From contig OZ005705.1 of NCBI GenBank assembly GCA_963930775.1, positions 2,666,001 through 2,730,000 on the forward strand: a DNA stretch of 64,000 bases, in the 5' to 3' direction. The translations under genes and the position numbers were made by a program. Positions 1-9,731 of the stretch are shown here, piece after piece; the first letter of the stretch is position 1, and each line of letters starts with the position of its first letter. The notes beneath the pieces were generated by a model. That model searched no databases and was not told the DNA's origin. It saw only the letters and a list, made by a program, of their open reading frames with translations. The stretch is from Cliona cf. orientalis (taxonomy: Eukaryota > Porifera > Demospongiae > Clionaida > Clionaidae).

Positions 1-1
1 C

Positions 2-883
2 AAAGGACGACAAAAAGAAACAATACTAGTCACTCATGGCCATACAAAGAATGTTTCACACTCTCGCTTGCTAGAAGGAGGGAAACCTATATCAAAGACA
101 CATGCTTTGCTGCAAGAGTCGATTGCTGAAGCTGCTAAAGAACCATCAACTGCTCCATCTACTTCCACAGTTCAAAGAAGCAAAACAGCTGCAATCCTGA
201 GTAATGAAGGGATTGGTGACCCAATACATACCAAGCCAAAGAAGACAGGTGGAAAGCAGGTTTCAACAAGAGTGAAGCAAAAGCGCCGCAAAGTTGGCAG
301 AGTAAGGACTGAATTGTATTCAAGCTCTGAGAATGAGGAATTGGATGTCGTGACACTTGATAGTGACACTACTTCACTCAGCATCAGTTTAAGACGTGAT
401 TTCAAATCTGAAAGTAGCCAAATACAGTTCTATACAAATGAGCAGAAGAGGAGAGAGATTCGGGGCAATATTAGGCTGAGCAGTGAAGACTTGGCCAGTG
501 ATAATAGTGATGAAGCCACTGACATAGCACAGTCCACTGAACCTTCCTCTCTTTGTGTGAAGATAAATCGAAATTTGATCCCGAAATCTCTGTCAATGGA
601 GGATAATATGTACAAGCCCGTATCACATAGAGAACAAATAGAAGATCCTGAACAGTGTGATTCTTCGCACCATTCTCCTGGTTATGCATTGGAGTATAAC
701 CCCAGTAACACAACGAAAATGGTCATACGAACCAATCCTTTGCCACACTCAGAGGTCGAAGGACAAGAGGTGGTGGGCGTGCCCTCAGTATCCAAAGGAA
801 AGAAGAGGAAAAAGAAACATAAGCATAAGAAAGTTATGATTAGTGATGAATCAGATTTGAAGTTGAAGATTAGTCTTAATTAA
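2..883 (+). CDS. 3' coding end of an unknown lysine-rich, probably nuclear protein (partial)
   Basis: The reading frame is open from the first bases of the window to a TAA at 881-883, so this is the terminal exon, or the 3' part of one, of a gene that starts to the left; no internal ATG need be the start. About 294 residues are visible. They are low in complexity and hydrophilic: Ser/Glu/Asp stretches (around SSSENEELDVVTLDSD), basic patches, and a strongly basic C-terminus with KKRKKKHKHKK followed by a short Leu/Lys/Ile end. There is no membrane segment or recognisable fold. The basic clusters look like nuclear localisation signals, so a chromatin or transcription-related protein is an inference only. 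The family was not recognised. Confidence 0.6.
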   Translation, partial: KGRQKETILVTHGHTKNVSHSRLLEGGKPISKTHALLQESIAEAAKEPSTAPSTSTVQRSKTAAILSNEGIGDPIHTKPKKTGGKQVSTRVKQKRRKVGRVRTELYSSSENEELDVVTLDSDTTSLSISLRRDFKSESSQIQFYTNEQKRREIRGNIRLSSEDLASDNSDEATDIAQSTEPSSLCVKINRNLIPKSLSMEDNMYKPVSHREQIEDPEQCDSSHHSPGYALEYNPSNTTKMVIRTNPLPHSEVEGQEVVGVPSVSKGKKRKKKHKHKKVMISDESDLKLKISLN

Positions 884-1692
884 GACAGTTATGCATAGTA
901 CAACATTATCTTACAATACATTTTGTGCACAGTCATAATTGGACCCCAGAGGAGGTTGGTCACAATTTTCGTGGAATGTACGGTGTCATTGATTTTTATT
1001 ATCATGCATCATAATTATGCAAAGTATTGTTATTGCTGATTCAGTGGTTGCATGGGCATACACATACAGATAATATAATAATTATAGCAGCTCGCCCGCA
1101 CATTAAAACGTAGGCGGAGGGGCCGGTGTTCACTGGTAAGGGTCGTCTGAATACGAGTGTGCATAGCGCATGCGCATGAGTTTGGACAGTGACGTCATAG
1201 CAGGTAATAGAGTCATATCGATATCATGCACTGATCTGTAGAGAACGCCAGTGGCAAAACACTGTTCAAGTGCAGGGTTTACTTCGAATTCTGACATGCA
1301 CAGTAAGATTGAGAGCATAAAAAAGACACACACGAGTCATGCTTTCACTGAGCAGTGAGGGGACAGTTCTGCACTGTGAGAAAGTTTAGCTATGATATGG
1401 ATACTATAATTATTGTGTGTTGATCATGAAAGTCTCTTTGCCGTCTGTTTGCAATAATTATCTATTATGAATTATGGGCTGTTGTTAGTGTGTTTCATTG
1501 ATATCCAGTCCAACTTGAGATGTCAATAAAAATGTTTAACTATACAATATCATTGATATGCATTCAGCTACAAGCTTATTACAAAAAACAGTCACACTTC
1601 AATATCAAAATAATATTCTCATGACAGAATGATACTATAGACCTATTTGTCATCATTAGCTATTTGAAGATCAACAACCTCTAAGCAGATCC
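884..1692. other. Intergenic region upstream of MPEG1 copy A
   Basis: No coding sequence was recognised. The stretch holds the candidate promoter elements listed separately at 1166-1197 and is AT-rich towards the MPEG1 start. The short ORFs here have no protein-like composition. Confidence 0.6.
1166..1197. promoter_or_regulatory. NRF-1-like palindrome followed by a CRE
   Basis: The palindrome GCGCATGCGC (1166-1175) matches the NRF-1/alpha-Pal consensus core. A perfect CRE palindrome TGACGTCA follows at 1190-1197. They lie about 510 bp before the MPEG1 copy A start. Similar GCGCATGCGC cores lie before several other genes in the window. That they are promoter elements is an inference. Confidence 0.45.
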
Positions 1693-1707
1693 ATGAAGAA
1701 ATCATAA
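1693..1707 (+). promoter_or_regulatory. Minimal upstream ORF before MPEG1 copy A
   Basis: A four-codon ATG...TAA frame ends three bases before the MPEG1 copy A ATG at 1711. If it lies in the transcribed leader, ribosomes would have to leak past it or reinitiate. MPEG1 copy B was not seen to have an equivalent uORF immediately before its start. Confidence 0.4.
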
Positions 1708-1710
1708 AAA

Positions 1711-3813
1711 ATGGAGCTAAGTATTTTCTACCTAGTGGTGATAAGCTATCACATTACTCAGTTGCAGGGGGCAAAGGAGTCCGTGCCTTTTGGTGATGTG
1801 CGTAACTGTCCCTCTATGTCGCCCCTAGTTCCCTCCCAGCCACTCTACCAGATGGAGGTATTACCTGGCATTGGATACGACAATCTTCGCAGCATCGATA
1901 TGGGGCAGGTGCTGAGCTACAATTACTCCCAGTGCCAAATCTCAAAGGACGGCAAGTACCTCCTGCCTGATGGAGTCTTTCTCATTCCAGTTCAACAAAG
2001 CAGTGTTGATACAAGTGCAGAATACTTCGATCACTGGGACAACTATAGTTCAGCAATTTCATTTTCTATTGGTATTCAGGGTGGAGTCCATGGAATACTG
2101 AATGCCAAATTTTCTACAGGGTACACACACACCAAGTTACACATGTACAATCAAGATTCAAAGATGACTCGTGCACAGATAAGGTACAGACTGTACACTG
2201 TTAAAATGCAGCCAGGCACTCAACTTCATCCAGCTTTCAAAGCGAGGCTTTACGATATTGCAGCTTATCTGCAAAACAATGACATTGAACAGGCCCGATT
2301 CCTTTCAGAGACTATCATACGTGACTTTGGTACACACTGCATCACTTCTATGGATGCTGGTGCTATAATAATGCAAGAGAGCTTCATTCGTAAGTCTTAC
2401 ACAAAAACCTCTTCCAATAACTCATTTTCGATTGCTCAGTCTGCCAGTGCCGTGCTAAGTTCTGATATAAATTTAGGCTTGAAGTTTTCTATTTCAGTAG
2501 ATCAGTCCCACATCAACAGCTTCTTATCACATCGTGTCCATTCAAAGATTTCTACAATTGGTGGTCCACCATTTCAGTCAAATTTCTCTCTCTCTGACTG
2601 GGAGGCTGGCGTTGCTGATTCTCTGGTGGCAATTGATCGCTCTGGGGTACCACTTCACAACATCATCAACATCAACACTCTTCCAGAGCTGCCTCCGCTG
2701 ACTATTCAAATGTTATCTGATGTCATTTATGAAGTCATTGAAAGGTATCATAGGATCAATAAATACTATGGATGTACTGATCCAAACGCGGAGAATTTCG
2801 AATTTCAGGCAAATATCAACCAAGGCTGTGACTATACAAGGGACAATTTCACTTTTGGTGGAATCTTTCAGAACTGTACAGTGGATCCAAATAATAAATA
2901 TGTAGATCTCTGCACAGATGGACCACAGGCTCGCCAGCGTAATCCACTCACTGGTGATTTTAGCTGCCCTACTAACTACTTCCCTGTGAAGATTTATTCT
3001 GGAAAACTAATCCACACCACAAGTCATGTTCCCCATAAAGAGTGCCATCGTAACTGGCACACCCTATGGATCAAAAAGAAGTGTAAGACAGTTTACAGCC
3101 CTGAGTATAGCATAGCTTACTATGATGCATACTGGTGTGCTGCTCATCCTGGTATTCAGATTCCCGATAACAGTGGCTACTTGTTTGGAAGCTTGTATAC
3201 CTCAAAGATTAACAATCCAATCACTAATACAAATGGTTGTCCTCAGTTTTTCATCCCACTACACATGGGAATGGACATTAGGGTGTGTGTTAGTGATGAC
3301 TATGAACGTGCTAGTGATAGATCAGTTCCTTTTGCAGGATTTCAGAGTTGTGAAAAGGGTAATCCATTGGCTGCGAGTGCTGGATATGACAATGAGCGTA
3401 CTTGGCCACATGAGTGCCCTGTTGGATATGCACAACATCTAGTTTCAGTGGAAAATGGTTGTGAGATCAACTATTGTGTACAACTTGGATCATTTGCCTC
3501 TAAAACACCTCTCCCACCCAACCTTCCTCCATTCCACAAGCACCCCAAGCACAAACTTAACAACTCAGATATGATGATATTGGTTGGAGTTAATGGTGGA
3601 CTATGGGCAAAAGACTCAAATGGAAAGTGGGTGAACTATGCAGAGCCTTTGGCATTCAGTTTTGACTTTTGGTATCCCCTTGATGCTTCAGAGAATGATA
3701 CTAGTTCAGCCCCAAATACAATTGGACCAAACAATGCAACTGTGGCAGTGGCTTCAGTCATAAGTACACTTTCTCTGGGGATGATCATTGCCTTAATTGT
3801 TGGTATTTGTTAG
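1711..3813 (+). CDS. MPEG1: Macrophage-expressed gene 1 / perforin-2-like protein, copy A, truncated tail
   Basis: Single-exon 700-codon ORF, closely similar along its length to the copy at 20738-22996. Known family members are transmembrane pore-forming proteins of phagosomes and endosomes that act on engulfed bacteria. Visible parts in order: signal peptide (about residues 1-20), MACPF domain (about 30-350) with the signature-like RDFGTHCITSMDAGA near residue 210, the cysteine-rich membrane-binding region (about 430-640, pattern YWCAAHPG...GYLFGS), then a C-terminal hydrophobic segment that runs into the stop. Copy B continues with a charged cytoplasmic tail. Here TAG at 3811-3813 comes right after the membrane segment, and a tail-like frame continues one base out of phase (3812-3922). 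The ATG at 1711 is followed directly by a good signal peptide. The family call is secure. Whether the tail loss is real, a splice effect or a sequence error is open. Confidence 0.9.
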   Translation: MELSIFYLVVISYHITQLQGAKESVPFGDVRNCPSMSPLVPSQPLYQMEVLPGIGYDNLRSIDMGQVLSYNYSQCQISKDGKYLLPDGVFLIPVQQSSVDTSAEYFDHWDNYSSAISFSIGIQGGVHGILNAKFSTGYTHTKLHMYNQDSKMTRAQIRYRLYTVKMQPGTQLHPAFKARLYDIAAYLQNNDIEQARFLSETIIRDFGTHCITSMDAGAIIMQESFIRKSYTKTSSNNSFSIAQSASAVLSSDINLGLKFSISVDQSHINSFLSHRVHSKISTIGGPPFQSNFSLSDWEAGVADSLVAIDRSGVPLHNIININTLPELPPLTIQMLSDVIYEVIERYHRINKYYGCTDPNAENFEFQANINQGCDYTRDNFTFGGIFQNCTVDPNNKYVDLCTDGPQARQRNPLTGDFSCPTNYFPVKIYSGKLIHTTSHVPHKECHRNWHTLWIKKKCKTVYSPEYSIAYYDAYWCAAHPGIQIPDNSGYLFGSLYTSKINNPITNTNGCPQFFIPLHMGMDIRVCVSDDYERASDRSVPFAGFQSCEKGNPLAASAGYDNERTWPHECPVGYAQHLVSVENGCEINYCVQLGSFASKTPLPPNLPPFHKHPKHKLNNSDMMILVGVNGGLWAKDSNGKWVNYAEPLAFSFDFWYPLDASENDTSSAPNTIGPNNATVAVASVISTLSLGMIIALIVGIC

Positions 3814-3922
3814 TCATTGTGTGTTCAAAAGGAAGCGAGACAAAAAGCACAATAAATACATGGAAATTGAAGATGCTACTAGGCAAATCCATGATTCTAA
3901 CCTCAAAACTGAAGCTGCTTGA
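3812..3922 (+). pseudogene. Out-of-frame cytoplasmic-tail remnant of MPEG1 copy A
   Basis: The frame shifted by +1 relative to the MPEG1 ORF stays open from just after the membrane segment to a TGA at 3920-3922. It encodes a basic patch followed by a Tyr-Met-Glu-Ile sorting-type motif (YxxPhi). The same place in the intact copy B has a basic patch and Tyr-Met-Gln-Ile. This position-for-position match is the evidence that a frameshift separated the tail from the pore-forming part. Confidence 0.65.
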
Positions 3923-5516
3923 CTAGAACAAACATATACTGTTGCAATTGATAGTAAGGTACCAGGTACAATAGTTGTAGCTACACTTTTCAAAACTATC
4001 GGATAATTAACAATGCATTAATTTTGTTTACTATACTAATAGTGTTTAATATGATTTCTTGCTAAGCTGATTACAGATTATTAGTACAATAGCCAATGTA
4101 TTGGTACTTCTTGTGTGTACTTTCGAATTCTTGGGTGCATTATGTTAGCAATAGGCTATTTATGTGTCCGTGCATTTATACAGAAATATTATTATACAAA
4201 ATTTGTGCCACTTGTGTCCATGGTTTCTCTGGCGTCCTTGTCATTTGTGTCTCTCTCATTCTTAGTGTCTCTGCAATTTGATTGGCTATACGTATACTGA
4301 CAGGTATTTATGTGTGATGGTCACCTACTAGATTTTCATAGTCACCTACAAGTTTTGGCCTCTGGATCAGAAATAGATCACTATCATAAAGTATGGGGAA
4401 CCCTTTGAAATCCTCTACCCAGTACACTACGATAGTAGCTACTCTACAGAGTTAGACATGCCTCAACAAAATATTACTGGACTCCAATAGGGTCTGGTAT
4501 TCTCAGCAGATCAGTGCATGATCTAGAATCAATCTAATATAAAGAGATGTGAGAATCCTGGGGAAGCATGCCCCCGTGTCCCCCTAAATTCTGGCAGGCA
4601 TAGTCCAACATACTGGCAATCCTACTCCAAAAATCTTCTTATACCGGTACCACGGTGAAGGGATTATGCTATAGCAAGAGATCTTGAAATGGAAGAGCAG
4701 AGGTAATTTCATTCCACTAAAATTTAATAGCTAAATCCTCTGGCCTATGCAGATAGCAATAATAATGATGATGATTAGAAACAGACTATAATTATATCAA
4801 TGAATTATCCAAAACCATTCTGAAACACAGAACCAAAGCTGTGAAGGAACATCCTCCCCCCCCCCCGTAGTGTGTCAAAGCTGTTTTCCTGTCTTTCAGT
4901 ATTAATTTAATATTCCCATTTTTCAGTATGTTTCAGTATTAAAGATTTCCACATAATAACTATTATGATGTATGTACTAAATCCCCCCATTATTGTTGTA
5001 TTGTTTTTGTCAGTATTAAACTTTATGGTCAGAATTAAATAAAAATACTGACAATTCTGTACACTTGGAGGCACTGTCATCCCTTCTGTTTTGAGAAAAG
5101 AGTGTAGCTATAATATTATACTTGATACGATGTTCCTCCTATTATAAACTAAAGCAGTTAGCACCATTTGAACTGGTCAGAGTGCAGCAATAAGCACTGG
5201 CATGTCCCCTATAGCCAGTCCTAACCACTGACATACTGGCTGCTTATTATAGCTATAGTGAGTTGTCAGATCTTAGCCAAGAGTCACAACTGGCTCTTTA
5301 GCTCCCATTTGCCCACCCCTGAAGGACGTATACCAATCAAAATGCGCATGCGTCGACGCATGCGCAATTTGATTGTTACGTCACAGGTCAACTCGTTGTC
5401 GGTAGTGACGTGAACGCTAGAAGTGCAACTGAGTGAAATCAGCCATTTTTCTCGTCTATCTTGATCGAAAGATTGTGTTTGATATTATTGAGAACTCTGC
5501 TTTTCGCTGAACTGAG
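3923..5516. other. AT-rich intergenic region with no recognised gene
   Basis: No coding exon was recognised; the short overlapping ORFs near 4096-4300 are hydrophobic and look spurious. A poly-C run lies at about 4856-4866. Several 'cagtattaa' repeats occur between about 4890 and 5060. The downstream end carries the promoter-like palindrome described separately. Confidence 0.5.
5343..5412. promoter_or_regulatory. 24-bp perfect palindrome (NRF-1-like) with CRE-like sites
   Basis: TGCGCATGCGTCGACGCATGCGCA at 5343-5366 is a perfect palindrome made of two NRF-1-like half-structures around GTCGAC. TTACGTCAC and GTGACGTGA follow at about 5377 and 5404. They lie 110-170 bp before the likely first exon at 5517, so they are a good core-promoter candidate for that gene. 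Confidence 0.5.
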
Positions 5517-8500
5517 ATGGGATTCTTCAAGAAACTACGAAAGCGTATCTCGAAACTCAAGAGGATCGTAAAATGCAAGTCCACCGACGCTACCAGACCG
5601 TGGGCAAGATGTGTGGGGTTGAAAGAAGAAATCACTGGTAAAACTTGGTTTAGTTTAAATGGATCCATTAGGATTAGAAGCTTTTAATATGTAGAGTGAT
5701 AACGTTTTCTTTCAGTATTAAAATTAATGCTTAGCTCCCATTATAGTATTGTATTGTACAGTGGCGTATCCAGGATTTGAAGGAGGGAGGTGCTAGATTG
5801 ATCGCGCGCGAAGCGCGCGCAAATTTTTAGCCACGCCCCTCATTTACGCGTTCTTGAAGATAGCTGGCTGACAAAGAAGGCTGTTTTAGGCCTAGTGACG
5901 ATGAGAAAACGCTGTTTAAGGAGCGAATTTTAGAGGCCAGTAAGTTTATTGTTGGTAGAAGCTGCCAGTTGTCGATTATCATTGACAATATATTTGTGCT
6001 GAGGTACTGAGCTGGCTCTTGTGCCAGAGCTGAGGGGGGTGCTCCAGCACCCTGAGCTCCATGCTAGATACGCCACTGTTGTACATGTTAATGTTATTTA
6101 ATACAGACAACTAGCTATGCTGATGCTATTTCTGATACTCTTCTAGAATTGAATAGGCAACTAGGACAAGTGATTAATCACTATAGTGAAGCGGTACAGC
6201 AACTGAATTGTGCGAATGCCATTGGACAATTTCAATCGTATACGTAAGTGGATCACGGATGAAATTATCCAGTCATTGCCTACATGCACTAATAATAATT
6301 TTTCCTCTGGTACAGTCTTGTGAGTGATCTGAACCAGCAGCTGCTCCCAAGAGTAGACAGCCTCTCAAAGCAGCTTGCTGAGCTCTGTGATGCCACTGTG
6401 TCCCCATCAGCAGCTGATGAGATAAACAACATCTCTGATTTTGAAGATCGGGAGCAGCCAGGAGAAATCAGTGACGAAATCCAGAGTGAAGGAGAGAAGG
6501 AGGAGAATTATTTAAGGTGATAATAGCATTGTCAAGGAAGTTTTCATATATCATAGTTTATTTTTAATGTGATCTACATAATACAGTCAATCTTCAGATG
6601 TTTTGATGGAGGAGAGTTATCTTAATGCTCCCATCAATGGTGAAGTTTTACCAGCTATTTTAATCAATGAGAGCAATTGCTCTCAGTCTGGAGGAGTGCC
6701 GCTTTGTTTGATAACAAACAAAGATCGCTCTACTGAGACAAAATCTCATGGAGATACTCCATACTATGAAGAGGCTTGCGTTAATATAATGGAAGAGGAT
6801 CCTTTAAGGTATGTGTTCATAAGTAATAATAATAATTTATTATTATTGAATGCAAGAAAGGAAAATTAATCTACATAGATTTTGCACATGCACTTTGAGA
6901 TTATGGCAGTTAATGATCAATCCAGACTTGAACTTATATATTATATACTGTTATCTCCACAGTGGAGCTAAAGAAAGATGTTATTATCATGAAAGTTCTA
7001 AAGGGTATCCAGTCAGCCAACCTGAAGATGAAGTGGTTCATTATCAGCTGTGGTAAATCATTCATCCAATATTTACAATACAGCAGACTGAGTTCTGAAT
7101 CACTGAAATTATCACAACTGACAGGTGCAGTAGCAATGATATGCAGAACGTCTATGTAAACCAATCTGGCTGCTCTGCTGAACATCAATATGAATCTAAT
7201 GAAGAAGAAAGTCATAAAGAGTCCATTCATCCTTCGACTGTTATGGCAGACCCTTCTGAGCCACATGAAAGCACTGTTTTTGCAGAATTGCATGGTTTTG
7301 AAAGCGCCTACACTGCACGTGTGAATGAGTTGGAGAGCTTCCTGCGCTCAGTTGAAGAAAGTGAGGAGCATGATTCAAAGCAGACAAAAGTGGCTCCAAG
7401 TGCAGGCCCGTAGGCAGGGGGGGTGCAGGGGGGTGCACGTGCACCCCCCTTTTTCAGCCTAATAATTGCATGTCATTTCACAGAAGGTTCTTAATTGCAT
7501 GAGCAATAGACTGAGGCTGCATGCTATCCTCTCTATCAGCTTGACAAAACCACACTTAGTGCAGCTAATTAACATCACACCTCAATCAATAAGCAGTTGT
7601 GACCAATACATGCATAATTATTATAGTAGTCACTAAACCCATACACATGTGCACCCCCCTTTTAAAAAGTCTGGCTACGGGCCTGAAGTGGCATTGATGA
7701 CACAGAGAGGTAAGAAATAGATGAGGTGGAATCAAACTTTATTGTAAGGACTAAAATTAATGTGCTGAAATTCCGGAAATTTACATCATTTAGAGCCACT
7801 GCCTGTTCTGCTGAATGTCAACAATTATTATCTAAGGAAGAAGAAAGTCATAAAGATCTAGAGTCCCTTCATCCTTCGACTCTCATGGCAGACCCTTCTG
7901 AGCCACATGAGAGCTCTGCTTCTGCAGAATCACATGGTTTTGAAAGCACCTACACTGCACATGTGAATGAGTTGGAGAGCTTCCTGCACTCAATTGAAGA
8001 AAGTGAGGAGCATGATTCAAAGCAGACAAACGTGGCTCCAAGTGGCATTGATGACACAGAGAGGTAAGAAATAGATGAGGTGGAATCAAACCTTATTGCA
8101 AGGACTACAATTAATGTGCTGGATATTTACATCATTTATTTAGAGCCACTGCCTGTTCTGCTGAATGTCAACAATTATTATCTAAGGAAGAAGAAAGTCG
8201 CAAAGAGTCCATTCATCCTTCGACTCTCATGGCAGACCCTTCTGGACCATATGAGAGCTCTGCTTCTGCAGAATATGATGATTTTGAAAGCGCCTACGCT
8301 GCACGTGTGAATGAGTTGGAGAGCGTCCTGTGCTCAGTTGAAGAAAGTGAGGAGCATGATTCAAAGCAGACAAAAGTGGCTCCAAGTGGCAGCAACAATA
8401 CAGTGGGGTAAGAGAATCAGATACTAGATGAAGGGCATGAATTTGAATACCCTTTATTATTATTATTGTGGTCGGTGGAAATTTACATTATTTTTAGAGG

Positions 8501-8905
8501 CACTACCGATAAGTGTAAAGTTCCACCTCCTCCTGGATTTTCTACTGCCCATCAAAATACACAACAGGTGCATGTTCTACATCAGGAGACTCCAGAGGAA
8601 CTTTTGGCAAGGTATTATTCTAGCAGCTGCTCAATGTATGTGAAATTCAGGAGTTATCGAGTTTTGGTTCATTTCACTAGATGGACCTTCTGGGCTACAT
8701 CAGCGTATGGGGATGATTATCTCTCCCAGGTGGACCAAGAAACACTGAACCAATTTAAAGCAGAGTTTAAACAGTCAATGTAAGCATAGACTGAACTTAT
8801 TTTCATCATTTTAGTACATTATTTCATGAATATAGGATTGCAGCTGGACGAATTAGGCCTTACTCTCCTCCAGCAGACCCCATTATTGAAGAGTTATCTG
8901 ATTAG
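5517..8905 (+). CDS. Unknown multi-exon gene with tandemly repeated acidic exons
   Basis: Inferred exons: 5517-5637 (donor uncertain; an in-phase donor at 5568 would end it at 5567), 6107-6243, 6316-6516, 6587-6808, 6963-7052, 7125-7709 (contains a transposon), 7794-8063, 8144-8407, 8498-8635, 8681-8779, 8836-8905 with TAG. From exon 2 on, all inferred introns are phase 2 and the frame joins across them. The start encodes a basic MGFFKKLRKRISKLKRI segment, then a helical coiled-coil-like part, then acidic Ser/Glu-rich sequence. Exons 6-8 are tandem copies of an about 85-residue unit with core ADPSEPHESSASAE and HVNELESFLHSIEESEEHDS. The protein ends in a proline-rich, acidic tail. No known domain was recognised. 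The exon 1 to exon 2 phase does not fit the strongest donor, so the N-terminus is uncertain. A decayed duplicate lies at 10430-12420. Confidence 0.55.
5759..6078. mobile_element. hAT-like MITE with 12-bp TIRs and 5-bp TSD, in intron 1
   Basis: Perfect 12-bp terminal inverted repeats CAGTGGCGTATC / GATACGCCACTG bound 320 bp, flanked by the 5-bp duplication TTGTA (5754-5758 and 6079-6083). The duplicate locus at about 10530-10550 has the uninterrupted site (attgtacatgtta), so the insertion came after, or outside, the copied allele. No coding capacity. Assignment to a 5-bp-TSD hAT-type group is from the CAGTGGCG end and TSD length. Confidence 0.8.
7125..8407 (+). repeat. Tandem array of three homologous exons with their introns
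   Basis: Three copies of an about 340-bp exon-plus-intron unit (7125-7709 with the MITE removed, 7794-8063, 8144-8407). Each exon is bounded by phase-2 splice sites, so units can be added or lost without changing frame. Intron ends (tagagccactgcctgttctgctgaatgtcaaca) are nearly identical in copies 2 and 3, which indicates recent duplication. Confidence 0.8.
7403..7685. mobile_element. MITE with 11-bp TIRs inserted in a coding repeat exon
   Basis: TIRs CAGGCCCGTAG / CTACGGGCCTG bound 283 bp, with a 5-bp target duplication AAGTG at 7398-7402 and 7686-7690. The neighbouring repeat exons show the empty site (ctccaagtggcattgatgac near 8033-8052). The insertion plus TSD is 288 bp, a multiple of three, but the left TIR itself supplies an in-frame TAG, which would truncate the protein if this exon is used. 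Confidence 0.85.
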
Positions 8906-9731
8906 ACACTCCCTATCTGGGAATTAACTCTCATATCTATGGTTATGCTAGTTTAATAGTATACCAGCTATGTAGCTAGATCTGCAGCACTCCGGATCTC
9001 TCCTTCTATATTTGGAGGATGTGAACTACAATAATATCATGTATTGTACATGTGTATTGCCCTATAATATTGTTATAGTCATTCATACTGTGCACTGATC
9101 ATTAATCATTAAAATTTTAATGTTGATCACTATCATTCATTAATTTTTAGTATGCACCGATGCATGAGCATTAATATTAAATAGCACCATGATGTTAAAT
9201 ACTGCCACTGTGACAATGGAGATGAAGATAAAGCCTTAAATTAAAATAGTGGACACCCGTGGTGGTGGGAAAGAAGAGAGAGATTAAACATGTACCGTGT
9301 ACTTTCTAATATAGGCGCCCCCACAAAATAGATTGCGCAGAACCAAAACATTCACGAGCAGGTCAAAGGGCGCCTAAATTAGGGAGGTGTCTAAGAACTG
9401 CAGTTTTGGAAGTTTTGCCACTATCATCCTATTTAGTGGCAGTGAATATGACAGTGGTGAAAACAACAAAATGTTATGATGTGAACAAATGATCAAGAGT
9501 CTACATGTGGTGATCAATGAGTTTTAATAACATATTCCAGGTTTTCTTTTATTTGTCTATCATGAATGCCACAATAATAGCAACAAGGTGTACATGAGTA
9601 GCCTAGGCTAATGCGAGCATGTAGCTAACCCGAATACGTATGATACATGATATAAATTAATTATGTTTAAAAACTGCTATAGTGATAATATTAAAGAATC
9701 ATTATTAATTTTAGTTGTAAAATAATAATTA
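8906..9731. other. AT-rich intergenic stretch
   Basis: No coding exon recognised. A small inverted repeat (taggcgccc near 9314 and gggcgccta near 9368) looks like the two ends of a very short MITE. Otherwise only AT-rich sequence and a probable polyadenylation region of the upstream gene are seen. Confidence 0.45.
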
